16,145 bases of DNA, taken from positions 1-16,145 of the forward strand of contig UQVI01000020.1 of NCBI GenBank assembly GCA_900544515.1, in the 5' to 3' direction. The stretch is from an uncultured Oscillospiraceae bacterium. Lineage in GTDB: Bacteria > Bacillota > Clostridia > Oscillospirales > Acutalibacteraceae. The translations under genes were made by a program, and so were the position numbers. The notes under the pieces are model-generated. The model was not told where the DNA came from. It saw only the letters and a list, made by a program, of their open reading frames with translations, and ran no database searches. Positions 6,261 through 14,321 of this stretch are shown in pieces (position 1 is the first letter of the stretch; each line of letters starts with the position of its first letter).

Positions 6261-7004
6261 ATGGAAATTTTAAAGGCGGAAAAAATCTGCAAAAGCTTTG
6301 ACGATAACCATGTTCTGAATGATGTTACCATCACGCTCAATCAGGGTGAAATCGTAAGTCTTCTCGGAGTAAGCGGCTCAGGAAAAACCACACTGTTCAA
6401 TATACTGTCAGGAATCTACAAGCCTGACAACGGACAGGTTTTCCTGCACGGTGAGGATATAACAGGCTGTCCGGGAAAAATCAGCTATATGCTGCAAAAG
6501 GACCTGCTGCTGCCATACAAGAAGATAATTGATAATGTATCTCTGCCGCTTGTTCTTTCCGGGATAAAAAAGAAAGAGGCACGCTTAAAGGCAAAGGAGC
6601 ACTTTGCAGAATTTGGCATAAACGGTACGGAAAACAAGTACCCTGCCGAGCTTTCAGGTGGTATGCGTCAGCGAGCTGCTCTTTTAAGAACCTATCTTGC
6701 CTCTGACGGTGTTGCACTTCTGGACGAGCCTTTCAGTGCACTGGATACAATCACAAAGGGAATTATACACAAATGGTATCTTGATGTTATGAAAAAAATT
6801 AACCTATCAACCGTATTTATAACACATGATATTGATGAGGCGATTCTCCTTTCCGACAGAATTTACATCTTGTCAGGCAAACCCGGAACAATCACAGATG
6901 AAATTGTTATTGATGTTCCTAAGCCGAGAAAAGATGATTTCAATCTCAGCGATGAATTTCTGCAGTACAAACGTAAAATTGTCAATTCCCTTCATTTAAC
7001 ATAG
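6261..7004 (+). CDS. thiZ: ThiZ: ABC transporter ATPase for thiamine pyrimidine precursor
   Basis: Nucleotide-binding subunit (247 residues) that powers the ThiXY importer. All ABC motifs are present: Walker A GVSGSGKTT at 36-44, Q-loop Gln79, signature LSGGM at 131-135, Walker B VALLDE at 151-156 followed by PFSALD, and switch His189. The protein belongs to the nitrate/sulfonate/taurine-type ATPases that pair with SsuC-like permeases, which fits ThiX. The ATG at 6261 is three bases after the thiY stop, with only a weak GGA ribosome binding site, so translation is probably coupled. It is the last gene of the operon and is followed by a strong terminator shared with the convergent lysozyme genes. 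Confidence 0.92.
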   Translation: MEILKAEKICKSFDDNHVLNDVTITLNQGEIVSLLGVSGSGKTTLFNILSGIYKPDNGQVFLHGEDITGCPGKISYMLQKDLLLPYKKIIDNVSLPLVLSGIKKKEARLKAKEHFAEFGINGTENKYPAELSGGMRQRAALLRTYLASDGVALLDEPFSALDTITKGIIHKWYLDVMKKINLSTVFITHDIDEAILLSDRIYILSGKPGTITDEIVIDVPKPRKDDFNLSDEFLQYKRKIVNSLHLT

Positions 7005-7015
7005 TATGATTCATA

Positions 7016-7057
7016 AAAAATCCGCAGGGCCCTGTGACAAAGGTCTTGCGGATTTTT
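7016..7057. terminator. bidirectional terminator between thiZ and the convergent lysozyme operon
   Basis: AAAAATCCGCA (7016-7026) pairs perfectly with TGCGGATTTTT (7047-7057). The inner GGGCC/GGTCT continues the stem with G-U pairs. The A-run on one side and T-run on the other make it work in both directions. Confidence 0.88.
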
Positions 7058-7062
7058 ATTTG

Positions 7063-8874
7063 TTATTTTACTTTAATTTTCTGTGTTGTTGCCCAGTAGC
7101 TGTAAACGTTCTTTCCGTTCACCTTATTAAAGGAGCGGATGCGGACATAATATGTCTTTTTGCCTTGCTGAGTGGTAAATGTGGATACATTCTGCTTGCT
7201 TGATACAACGGCACTTTTTACATTGGATTTAAAATCCTTTGAGGTTGACCACTGTATCTGATAGCCTGAGCAGTTCACCCTGTACCAATACAGCTTAATA
7301 TTTTTTGCCGACGGACTGCTTATACCTCTTACCGTAATGGTCTGAGGTCTTACGGAGTCTGACAACAGGCTGCTCTTATATCCGATTTTCTTCTGGCTGT
7401 CCTGTGTAAAGGCTGCCACTCTGAAATAAACAAGCTCTCCTGTTTTGAGTCCCTTAACCGTATAGGAATTATTGTTATAACCGCTAATGTCCTTTATTGT
7501 CTCATACTTTTTCGTTGACGGATAATAGCGGTAAATTCTGTATCCCGATACTCCGGTCTTTTTATTCCATGTCAATGTTATTGATGATTTGCTTCTTGCG
7601 GTTGTTTTTAGTCCGGTTACTGCATCAGCAATGGTATACTTTGTATTGATTGCAGAATATGCACCATAGATCAGCTTACCGCTGTTGTCCTTGCGTCCGC
7701 ATTTTACACTTACATTGTATTCATTTCCGGGAGTAAGGTTGGAAATAGTGATACTGTTTGTTGTAACCTTCTTTGAAAAGCCTTTGCCTGTCAGATTGTT
7801 CTTAACATAAACATAATAGGTATCCGCTCCTGTTACGGCTTTCCACGAAAAGGACAGAGAGTTTGTCGTTCTGTCCTTCAATGTAATGACAGCCGTTCGG
7901 TCAGGCTTAATGAGAAATTTGAACTGATAGCTTTTACCCTTATAATCATTTATTCCATTAGCTGTTATACGTGCCGTTCCGACATTTATATTATTTCGAT
8001 AGGTTAACACATAGTCTTCACCCTCAGTAAGTATAACATCATCGTCTGTTATAACAGGCTTTGGCGTAATCTCCTTACCGGTGTAAATATACGGCTTAAG
8101 TTCCTGTGCATTGTCCTTGAAATACCAGAAATTCACATCGGCACCGCCGCTTATTCCGTCCACCTTTCCTGTTTCCGTATACTGCCAGAAATCAAATTCA
8201 CCGCTGTAGGACGTATTCGTCGTGTAATGTGCAAGCCATATTTTATAATCCTCGCTGATTTGCTCTGCATTCAGATGGTTCATAAGAAAGCTTGCATTGG
8301 CATAAAGACATCCGTCATATCCTGCCTTGCTCACTTCTCCCAAAAAGGCAAGTGCATTATTTGTCATCGCATCCTTTGAAAGCTTTGCGCTGTCAAGCCT
8401 TCCGGCTGATGTGCCTGCAAACTCATAATCCATAACTACAGGTAAAGTAATATTATAATTCCTGATTGCAGAAAGCATTTTCTGTGCCTCCTGCACGGCT
8501 TCAAACGCATTCAGTGCCTGTGAATACCAATAAGCACCGACTGCCAGTCCTGCATCAAGCGCCTTTGTAATATTCGTTTTATATGCAGTATCATAGTTAA
8601 GTGAAAATTTTGATTTTGTATATCCTGTATATCCGATACGCACAAAAACAAAATCTATTCCTGCCTCCTTCAGCTTTTTAAAATCAACTGTTTTATCGTG
8701 CTGTGACACATCAACACCGTTAATTTTCTGACAGTCATCAAATTTTGTCTGATGCGTATATGTATAATTTGTATATGGACTTTTTGTTTTCGTTGCAGCC
8801 AGAGCAACTGTTGCCGGCTGAAATGCAAAAAGCATCACCATAACAAATGAAAAAATCCTTATACCCCTTTTCAA
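7063..8874 (-). CDS. secreted GH25 lysozyme with C-terminal Fn3-like repeats
   Basis: Peptidoglycan N-acetylmuramidase, 603 residues, exported. A signal peptide covers about residues 1-26 (cleavage near ALA-A). The GH25 catalytic domain spans about 50-258: GVDVSQH with Asp55, and VVMDYEF with Asp149 and Glu151 as the catalytic acids, ending in the FWQYTETG...ADVNFWY signature. A short Ig-like repeat (LTEGEDYVLTYRNN...GTARITANGINDY) spans about 270-322. Three fibronectin type III-like domains follow at about 328-410, 413-505 and 508-603; they probably bind or space the enzyme in the wall. The start codon is TTG (8874-8872), preceded by AGAAAGG within the upstream gene, four bases after that gene's TGA stop. 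No LPxTG or membrane anchor is seen at the C-terminus. Confidence 0.9.
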   Translation of the reverse strand: MKRGIRIFSFVMVMLFAFQPATVALAATKTKSPYTNYTYTHQTKFDDCQKINGVDVSQHDKTVDFKKLKEAGIDFVFVRIGYTGYTKSKFSLNYDTAYKTNITKALDAGLAVGAYWYSQALNAFEAVQEAQKMLSAIRNYNITLPVVMDYEFAGTSAGRLDSAKLSKDAMTNNALAFLGEVSKAGYDGCLYANASFLMNHLNAEQISEDYKIWLAHYTTNTSYSGEFDFWQYTETGKVDGISGGADVNFWYFKDNAQELKPYIYTGKEITPKPVITDDDVILTEGEDYVLTYRNNINVGTARITANGINDYKGKSYQFKFLIKPDRTAVITLKDRTTNSLSFSWKAVTGADTYYVYVKNNLTGKGFSKKVTTNSITISNLTPGNEYNVSVKCGRKDNSGKLIYGAYSAINTKYTIADAVTGLKTTARSKSSITLTWNKKTGVSGYRIYRYYPSTKKYETIKDISGYNNNSYTVKGLKTGELVYFRVAAFTQDSQKKIGYKSSLLSDSVRPQTITVRGISSPSAKNIKLYWYRVNCSGYQIQWSTSKDFKSNVKSAVVSSKQNVSTFTTQQGKKTYYVRIRSFNKVNGKNVYSYWATTQKIKVK

Positions 8875-8878
8875 ATAA

Positions 8879-9691
8879 TCAACCTTTCTGCTGTTCGCTG
8901 TACCAATAATTCAAATCGACATATTTGCTGCTCACGCTGTCAGCCTGTCCTGACCGTGAATACTGCCATATGTCATAATCAATTTCAAAGGTAACATTAT
9001 CATTATAATCGGCTGCCCAGAGGACTGTATCTCTGTCAATATTCTTTGAATTAAAATTGTAATAAAATACACTTGATGAGGCATAGATACCTGCTATATA
9101 TCCTTTTTTGCGCACTTTGTCACAGAATGCATTAACGACAGCAGTATTCTCTTCAGCACTGAGATTGCTGTCTGCCAGTCTGCCTGTATGATATCCGTTA
9201 TCATCGGCAGGATATTCAAAATCAATCATAACAGGCAAGGACAAATCATAATGCTTAATCATATTCATAACGAAATCAGCTTCCTCCTCAGCCTCATCCT
9301 CATTTACTGCCTGCGTATAAAAATAAACGCCAAAGGGTATTCCTGCCTTTTGTGCCGCTTTCATATTCTTTTTTGCGGTTTTATCCTCGTACACAGTACC
9401 ATTGCCGTATCCCCTGTACCCCACACGGATGAAAGCAAAATCAAATTCATCTGCAACACTGTCCCAGTCAATATCTCCATTGTGCTCCGAAACGTCAATA
9501 CCCTGTGCAATCTCCTTACCGAAATCATATACTGTCTGCGGTGTTCTTTTATAAGTCTTGGTAATAACAACCGACGAAACAATTACTGCAATGACAAGCA
9601 CAGCCGCTATTGCTCCAATGAGTGTCTGCGGCTTCAATTCTGTTTTTTTCGTATTTTTCTTTTTTAATTTTTTCCTGCTTTTTACAGCCAT
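8879..9691 (-). CDS. membrane-anchored GH25 lysozyme
   Basis: Second GH25 muramidase (270 residues), first gene of the minus-strand pair. A short, very Lys-rich cytoplasmic tail (residues 1-22) is followed by one hydrophobic segment (about 24-44) without a convincing cleavage site, so the enzyme is probably tethered outside by an N-terminal anchor. The catalytic domain runs from about 60 to the end: QGIDVSEHNGDIDW with Asp66, FAFIRVGYRGYG, PVMIDFEYP with Asp157 and Glu159, and the closing DIWQYSRSG...VDLNYWY. It has no repeats. The ATG at 9691 is preceded on the minus strand by AGAGGAG (9700-9706). Its domain is homologous to the downstream lysozyme, so the two are paralogues with different localisation, likely acting in wall remodelling. 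Confidence 0.9.
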   Translation of the reverse strand: MAVKSRKKLKKKNTKKTELKPQTLIGAIAAVLVIAVIVSSVVITKTYKRTPQTVYDFGKEIAQGIDVSEHNGDIDWDSVADEFDFAFIRVGYRGYGNGTVYEDKTAKKNMKAAQKAGIPFGVYFYTQAVNEDEAEEEADFVMNMIKHYDLSLPVMIDFEYPADDNGYHTGRLADSNLSAEENTAVVNAFCDKVRKKGYIAGIYASSSVFYYNFNSKNIDRDTVLWAADYNDNVTFEIDYDIWQYSRSGQADSVSSKYVDLNYWYSEQQKG

Positions 9692-9878
9692 AATGAATCT
9701 CCTCTGGAAGTAAACAAGCTAGCCAAACAAAATAAGGCTTGACTCTTGCTCGGCTATATTATCATATAACGAAAATAAAATCCATAACCCTCAGACAATT
9801 ATAACAGAAAGTTAACATTATTAGAAAAAATTAGGCAGTAGATATTTACCAAATACAAGCATGGTTTAAAGTGTGTTA
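9692..9878. other. intergenic region between divergent lysozyme and DAHP synthase genes
   Basis: AT-rich spacer between divergent genes. It must hold the minus-strand lysozyme promoter, but I see only weak candidates: GATAAT (complement of 9758-9763) and TATAAT (complement of 9798-9803), neither with a good -35 box. No riboswitch core, T-box or terminator was recognised. The plus-strand promoter begins at 9879. Confidence 0.4.
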
Positions 9879-9906
9879 TTGACATATTCTTTTTATGTTT
9901 TATAAT
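9879..9906 (+). promoter_or_regulatory. predicted promoter of the DAHP synthase gene
   Basis: Perfect TTGACA (9879-9884), 16-bp spacer, perfect TATAAT (9901-9906). The expected start is near 9913, leaving a leader of only about 30 nt, too short for a T-box or leader peptide. Any tryptophan or tyrosine control would have to act by an operator or on the enzyme. Confidence 0.8.
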
Positions 9907-9942
9907 ATTAGACAATAAAGAATTAAAAAGGTGATGAAACAA

Positions 9943-10983
9943 ATGGATAATATAAACAATATTGAATTCAAAAGAAAGCTTCCTATTCCAAAGGAGATAA
10001 AAGCAGAGATGCCCCTTTCGGAAAAGGCTGAAAAAATCAAGACTAAGCGTGATGCCGAAATTGCAGATGTCTTCACAGGCAAAAGCAATAAGTTCCTTCT
10101 TATAATCGGTCCATGCTCTGCTGACAGACCGGATTCTGTTCTTGATTACATTCATCGTCTGGCACTCATTCAGCCTGAAGTTGAGGACAAGGTTTTAATC
10201 ATTCCGAGAATTTATACAGGAAAGCCGAGAACAACAGGCGCAGGCTATAAGGGAATGCTCCATCAGCCTGATCCGGATAAAAAGCCTGATATGCTTGAGG
10301 GTATCAAGGCTATACGTGCGCTCCACAAGGATGCAATAGAGCAGACAGGACTTACCTGTGCTGACGAAATGCTTTATCCTCAGAATTACAGATATCTTTC
10401 GGATTTGCTTTCCTACATCGCAATCGGTGCACGTTCGGTTGAGAATCAGGAGCACAGACTTGTTTCATCAGGAATAGATGTTCCTGTCGGTATGAAAAAT
10501 CCCACCAGCGGTGACCTTTCCATTATGCTCAATGCGATTAAAGCTGCACAGAGCGGTCACACCTTCCTTTACAGAGGCTGGGAGGTTGAGTCAAAGGGTA
10601 ATCCGCTTGCTCACGCAATTTTAAGAGGAAGTGTAAGCAAGCACGGTAATAACCACGCAAATTACCACTACGAGGATTTAAAGCAGTTATTTGATATGTA
10701 CTGCAGCGGCGGTTATGAAAATCCTGCCGTTATCGTTGACACCAACCATTCAAATTCCGGCAAGCAGTATCTTGAGCAGGTACGAATTGCAAACGAGGTG
10801 CTCCACTCCATGCGTCACAGCAATGATGTAAAATCAATGGTAAAGGGCTTTATGATTGAGTCTTACATTGAGGATGGCTGCCAGAAGGTTGAGGACGGTG
10901 TTTACGGCAAGTCCATCACTGACCCTTGTATCGGCTGGGATAAGACAAAGGAAATGATTTACAGCATTGCAGAACAGCTGTAA
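9943..10983 (+). CDS. aroF: 3-deoxy-7-phosphoheptulonate (DAHP) synthase, AroF/AroG type
   Basis: Condenses phosphoenolpyruvate and erythrose 4-phosphate, the first step of the shikimate pathway to aromatic amino acids. The protein has 346 residues, the size of type I-alpha enzymes such as E. coli AroG, with no fused chorismate mutase or ACT domain. Visible: an N-terminal helical extension (about 1-45) as in feedback-regulated members, GPCSADR from residue 56 with the metal-binding Cys58, the substrate-binding KPRTTGAGYKG, PVGMKNPTSGD, and VDTNHSNSGK with the metal-binding His. I chose the ATG at 9943 because AAAAAGGTGATG (9926-9936) is a perfect ribosome binding site for it. The in-frame GTG 9931 and ATG 9934 lie inside that site. 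Which amino acid inhibits it cannot be judged here. It is monocistronic or weakly linked to the next gene, which has its own promoter. Confidence 0.93.
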   Translation: MDNINNIEFKRKLPIPKEIKAEMPLSEKAEKIKTKRDAEIADVFTGKSNKFLLIIGPCSADRPDSVLDYIHRLALIQPEVEDKVLIIPRIYTGKPRTTGAGYKGMLHQPDPDKKPDMLEGIKAIRALHKDAIEQTGLTCADEMLYPQNYRYLSDLLSYIAIGARSVENQEHRLVSSGIDVPVGMKNPTSGDLSIMLNAIKAAQSGHTFLYRGWEVESKGNPLAHAILRGSVSKHGNNHANYHYEDLKQLFDMYCSGGYENPAVIVDTNHSNSGKQYLEQVRIANEVLHSMRHSNDVKSMVKGFMIESYIEDGCQKVEDGVYGKSITDPCIGWDKTKEMIYSIAEQL

Positions 10984-11000
10984 ATAGAGAAAACTTTTTA

Positions 11001-11028
11001 TTGAAATAAAGATGAATCAGCGTATAAT
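11001..11028 (+). promoter_or_regulatory. predicted promoter of the lactate/malate dehydrogenase gene
   Basis: TTGAAA (11001-11006), 16-bp spacer, perfect TATAAT (11023-11028). The start is near 11035, leaving a leader of about 25 nt. I looked for a Rex redox operator and saw none. Confidence 0.75.
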
Positions 11029-11060
11029 ATGAATGTAATATAATTTTGAGAGGTAAAACT

Positions 11061-12011
11061 ATGCTGAATAAAAGAAAGGTTGTTATCATAGGTGCCGGCC
11101 ACGTTGGCTCACATGTAGCAATGGCGCTCTGTTTTCAGGGCACCTGCGATGAAATCGTATTTATTGACAAGGATAATGCAAAGGCGGTCAGCAACTGCTA
11201 CGATGTGGCAGATGCCTGCCTGTTTTTAGGCTCAACAACTAAAATCAGTGTTGGTGACTATAACGACTGCAAGGATGCAGATATTATCGTTATCTCCATC
11301 GGTATGCCGAGAAAGCCGGGACAGACAAGACTTGAGATGCTTGATGATTCCGTAATTATGCTTAAGGACGTTGTTGAAAATCTTAAACCGATCGACTTCA
11401 AGGGTATCATTGTTTCCATTACAAACCCTGCTGACATCATTGCTGATTATGCAAGAAAGCATTTAGGTCTGCCAAGAGAAAGATGCTTCTCAACAGGAAC
11501 ATCACTCGACACCGCAAGACTTAAAAGAACGGTAAGCGAGCTTGCTGATATCGACAGAAGAAGTGTTACAACCTGTGCAATCGGTGAACACGGTGACTCC
11601 TCCTTTGTTCCATTCTCATCACTTACGCTCGGCGGCAAGCACTACAAAGAACTGCAGGAGGCTAAGCCTGAAAAATATAATAAACTGACTGAGGAATTTG
11701 TTCTTGAAAGAACACGTTATATCGGATACGATATTATCAATGGTAAAGGCTCAACAGAATTCGGCATCGGTGCTGCCTGTGCGGATATATGCAAGGCAAT
11801 CTTCCACGACGAAAAAAGAGTTATTCCTGCGTCTGTTCTGCTTGACGGTGAATACGGTATGCACGATGTTGCCTGTGGTGTTCCATGTGTTATCGGCAGA
11901 AATGGTATTGAAGATATTATTGAGCTGCCGCTTAACGATAAGGAGAAGGAACAGCTCGAATATACCTGCAAGGTTATCAGAGAAAATATTGAAAGAGCAG
12001 AAAAAATATAA
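11061..12011 (+). CDS. NAD-dependent lactate/malate dehydrogenase family protein with malate-type specificity loop
   Basis: Two-domain NAD-dependent 2-hydroxyacid dehydrogenase (316 residues). The Rossmann motif GAGHVGS is at 11-17, with Asp36 after the second strand for NAD ribose binding. Catalytic residues are Asp150, Arg153 (SLDTARLKR) and His177 (GEHGDS), and the substrate-binding Arg90 lies in the mobile loop. Overall it resembles L-lactate dehydrogenases (GEYGMHDVACGVPCVIG and the C-terminal helix). However, the loop reads GMPRKPGQTR, placing Arg84 at the position (LDH number 102) that is Gln in lactate and Arg in malate dehydrogenases. Oxaloacetate/malate or another acid may therefore be the substrate; most pipelines would name it L-lactate dehydrogenase. 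The ATG at 11061 follows GAGAGG (11048-11053); the upstream TTG at 11046 overlaps that site. A terminator follows the gene. Confidence 0.82.
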   Translation: MLNKRKVVIIGAGHVGSHVAMALCFQGTCDEIVFIDKDNAKAVSNCYDVADACLFLGSTTKISVGDYNDCKDADIIVISIGMPRKPGQTRLEMLDDSVIMLKDVVENLKPIDFKGIIVSITNPADIIADYARKHLGLPRERCFSTGTSLDTARLKRTVSELADIDRRSVTTCAIGEHGDSSFVPFSSLTLGGKHYKELQEAKPEKYNKLTEEFVLERTRYIGYDIINGKGSTEFGIGAACADICKAIFHDEKRVIPASVLLDGEYGMHDVACGVPCVIGRNGIEDIIELPLNDKEKEQLEYTCKVIRENIERAEKI

Positions 12012-12030
12012 ATAAAGATTATTATTCAGC

Positions 12031-12060
12031 AAAAGCAACGGCATATACCGTTGCTTTTTG
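12031..12060 (+). terminator. rho-independent terminator after the dehydrogenase gene
   Basis: AAAAGCAACGG (12031-12041) pairs perfectly with CCGTTGCTTTT (12048-12058) around loop CATATA, followed by T-rich sequence. The A/T symmetry could let it work in both directions, but no convergent gene is present. Confidence 0.88.
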
Positions 12061-12105
12061 TGTTATTGTACAAAAAACACCTGCAATTCTTATTGCTTTT
12101 CACAA

Positions 12106-12134
12106 TTGACTTTACCGCTTTTATGTGTTAAACT
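12106..12134 (+). promoter_or_regulatory. predicted promoter of the double-receptor ABC operon
   Basis: TTGACT (12106-12111), 17-bp spacer, TAAACT (12129-12134). A second TATAAT at 12143-12148 has only a poor -35 box. The leader is too short for a T-box. Confidence 0.6.
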
Positions 12135-12178
12135 GTTTTTAATATAATACACAAAAAGAATATAAGAGAGGTATTTTT

Positions 12179-13180
12179 ATGAGCAAATTTATTAAAAGGC
12201 TAAGTGCGCTTTTGCTTGCTGTTGTTATGATTTGCAGTCTGTTTGCCGGTTGTTCTGCCGATTCTCAGGAAAAAGAAAAAGACGGCAAATACAAAATCGG
12301 AATCTGCCAGCTTATGCAGCATAATGCTCTGGACAAGGCGACGAAAGGCTTTCAGGATGCATTAATAGAGCTTCTTGGCGAAGACAAGGTTGAATTTCTG
12401 TATCAGAATGCATCCGGAGACAGCGCTGCCTGTGCTACAATTGCAAATCAGTTTGTTTCCAACAATGTTGATTTAATTATGGCAAACGCTACACCTGCCT
12501 TACAGGCTTGTACTACAGCAACTGCTGCATCTAAAATCCCTGTTGTAGCCACTTCTATAACCAATTTCGGAGTAGCACTCGACATTGAAATGGGAGCAAC
12601 AGATGCAACAGGAATCAATGTAACGGGAACACACGATCTTGCACCGCTGGAAAAACAGGCTGAACAGCTTACCACACTGTTCCCTGAAGCAAAAAATGTA
12701 GGCATTCTTTATTGTTCATCAGAGGCGAATTCTAAATTCCAGGCAACAGGAATGGAGGATATACTCAAAGCTCAGGGCTTAAATGTGACAGCATTCACAT
12801 TCTCTGATTCAAACGATTTACAGGCAGTTGCAAAGAAAGCCGCTGCCGCATCTGATGTAATTTATATTCCCACAGATAATACTGTTGCTGATAATGGTTC
12901 TGTTGTTGATGCGGCTTGCACAGAGGCAAAAACACCTATCATTTCAGGTGAATCAGATGCTTGTGCAGCATACAGAGGTGTTGCAACATATTCAATTGAT
13001 TTCTATGAAATAGGTTATAATTCAGGCAAAATGGCTTATGAAATTCTTGTTAATGGTGCAGACCCTGCAACAATGAATATTCAGGCTCCACAGAAGCTCA
13101 CTGCTCAATATCTGCCTGAAAAAGCTGAAGAATTCAACGTTAACATCCCTGAAGATTATGTTGTACTTGAAACAGAATAA
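12179..13180 (+). CDS. ABC transporter substrate-binding lipoprotein (TrpX/CD0873-like), copy 1
   Basis: Extracellular lipoprotein receptor (333 residues) of the ABC_sub_bind family (PF04392 type), which includes TrpX of streptococcal TrpXYZ and the tyrosine-binding C. difficile CD0873. The signal peptide ends in lipobox FAGC with Cys25, followed by a charged linker. The mature part begins KIGICQLMQHNALDKATKGF and carries the family landmarks YQNASGD, ANATPALQAC, PVVATSI, GINVTGTHDLAPL, GILYCSSEANS and YIPTDNT. The ATG follows AGAGAGG at 12165-12171. It is the first gene of the operon. The copy 2 gene, beginning 20 bases after its stop, is very similar, but the segment after PIISG (ESDACAAYRG) differs, so the ligand may differ. 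An aromatic amino acid is a guess from the family. Confidence 0.88.
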   Translation: MSKFIKRLSALLLAVVMICSLFAGCSADSQEKEKDGKYKIGICQLMQHNALDKATKGFQDALIELLGEDKVEFLYQNASGDSAACATIANQFVSNNVDLIMANATPALQACTTATAASKIPVVATSITNFGVALDIEMGATDATGINVTGTHDLAPLEKQAEQLTTLFPEAKNVGILYCSSEANSKFQATGMEDILKAQGLNVTAFTFSDSNDLQAVAKKAAAASDVIYIPTDNTVADNGSVVDAACTEAKTPIISGESDACAAYRGVATYSIDFYEIGYNSGKMAYEILVNGADPATMNIQAPQKLTAQYLPEKAEEFNVNIPEDYVVLETE

Positions 13181-13200
13181 ACATTTTGGAGGAATATTTT

Positions 13201-14220
13201 ATGAACAAACTTATTAAAAAGATCACAGCGGTTGCATTATCAGCCGTTTTGGTGGGCGGATGTCTTGCAGGCTGCTCATCACAGGAATCTAAGGAAACTG
13301 AAAAGAAAACAGAATTCAAGGTTGGTATCTGCCAGCTTATGCAGCATGATGCACTTGACGCAGCAACAAAAGGTTTTCAGGATAAACTTAATGAATTAGC
13401 ATCAGCAAACGGTGTTACAATCACTTACGATGTTCAAAATGCATCCGGTGATTCTACTGCTTGCGCAACAATTGCAAATCAGTTTGTATCCAACAAATAC
13501 GATCTTGTTATGGCAAATGCAACCCCTGCACTTCAGGCTTGTGCAACAGCTACAGCAGCATCAAAAACGCCTGTCGTTGCAACATCCGTTACAGATTTCG
13601 GTGTTGCTCTTGGTATTGATATGGCACCTACAGATGCAACCGGAATTAATGTTACAGGTACAAATGATCTTGCACCGCTTGCAGATCAGGCACAACAGAT
13701 TCTCGACCTATTCCCCGACACCAAGAAGGTTGGCTGCATCTACTGTTCAGCAGAAGCAAACTCACAATTTCAGGTTGACGGCGTAAAAGAGGCACTGGAG
13801 GCTAAGGGTGTTGAGTGTAATTTCTATTCATTTGCAGACTCAAACGATATTCAGGCAGTAGTGAATAAGGCTGCTTCCGAATCAGATGCTATTTATATTC
13901 CAACAGACAATACAGCAGCATCAAACGGCGGTATTATTTCAGCTGCCTGCAAAGAGGCTAACATTCCTATTATTGCAGGTGAAGAAGGTATTTTCAAAAA
14001 CACAGATGCGGTTGCAACACTTTCACTTTCTTTCTATGAAATTGGTGCAAAGGCCGGCGAAATGGCTTTTGATATTCTCGTTAACGGTACAGATCCTGCT
14101 ACAATGAACATATGGCAGACAAGCAATCTCACATATTACTACAATGAGGAGATGGCTAAGTCATTCGGTATTACTGTTCCTGAAAATTACACAGCATACA
14201 ATTTTACTGAAGCTGAATAA
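13201..14220 (+). CDS. ABC transporter substrate-binding lipoprotein (TrpX/CD0873-like), copy 2
   Basis: Paralogue of the preceding receptor (339 residues), clearly a tandem duplication: long stretches such as GICQLMQH, ATIANQFVSN and ANATPALQAC are identical or nearly so. The lipobox is LAGC with Cys25, again followed by a charged linker. Divergence is concentrated after PIIAGE, where EGIFKNTDAVATLS replaces the other copy's sequence, and at the C-terminus (NIWQTSNLTYYYNEE). In PF04392 receptors this is the second-lobe edge of the ligand cleft. I chose the ATG at 13201 because TTTGGAGGAA (13185-13194) precedes it; the in-frame TTG at 13186 overlaps that site. Both receptors probably feed the single permease/ATPase downstream. 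A new promoter and a hairpin separate this gene from the permease. Confidence 0.88.
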   Translation: MNKLIKKITAVALSAVLVGGCLAGCSSQESKETEKKTEFKVGICQLMQHDALDAATKGFQDKLNELASANGVTITYDVQNASGDSTACATIANQFVSNKYDLVMANATPALQACATATAASKTPVVATSVTDFGVALGIDMAPTDATGINVTGTNDLAPLADQAQQILDLFPDTKKVGCIYCSAEANSQFQVDGVKEALEAKGVECNFYSFADSNDIQAVVNKAASESDAIYIPTDNTAASNGGIISAACKEANIPIIAGEEGIFKNTDAVATLSLSFYEIGAKAGEMAFDILVNGTDPATMNIWQTSNLTYYYNEEMAKSFGITVPENYTAYNFTEAE

Positions 14221-14236
14221 TAAATCTATAAATCAG

Positions 14237-14265
14237 TTGACTATTTATTAAATTTATTCTATAAT
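14237..14265 (+). promoter_or_regulatory. predicted internal promoter for permease and ATPase
   Basis: TTGACT (14237-14242), 17-bp spacer, perfect TATAAT (14260-14265). The -35 box is identical to that of the operon's first promoter. The start would be near 14272, only about 13 bases before the hairpin at 14285. Confidence 0.7.
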
Positions 14266-14284
14266 TTGAATAAAATATCATAAT

Positions 14285-14321
14285 AAGGGCAATAAGGTAA
14301 TACTTATTGCTCTTGTTTTTG
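14285..14321 (+). terminator. attenuator-like terminator between receptor and permease genes
   Basis: AAGGGCAATAAG (14285-14296) pairs with CTTATTGCTCTT (14303-14314, one G-U pair) around loop GTAATA, followed by GTTTTT (14315-14320). It lies just before the permease ribosome binding site (AAAAGAGG, 14323-14330). It could end most transcripts after the receptor genes and let only part through, giving more receptor than permease. Confidence 0.75.

Noticed and set aside
9188..9667. Plus-strand open frame of 159 codons inside the membrane-anchored lysozyme gene
   Set aside because: The minus-strand frame carries intact GH25 catalytic motifs; the plus-strand frame is Ile/Cys-rich shadow sequence.
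10984..11060. Possible Rex redox operator before the dehydrogenase gene
   Set aside because: TTTATTGAAATAAAG is mildly palindromic but does not match the TTGTGAA/TTCACAA-type Rex site.
12061..12178. Possible T-box or other riboswitch before the first receptor gene
   Set aside because: Only about 40 nt lie between the predicted start and the ATG, and no T-box core or specifier stem is visible.
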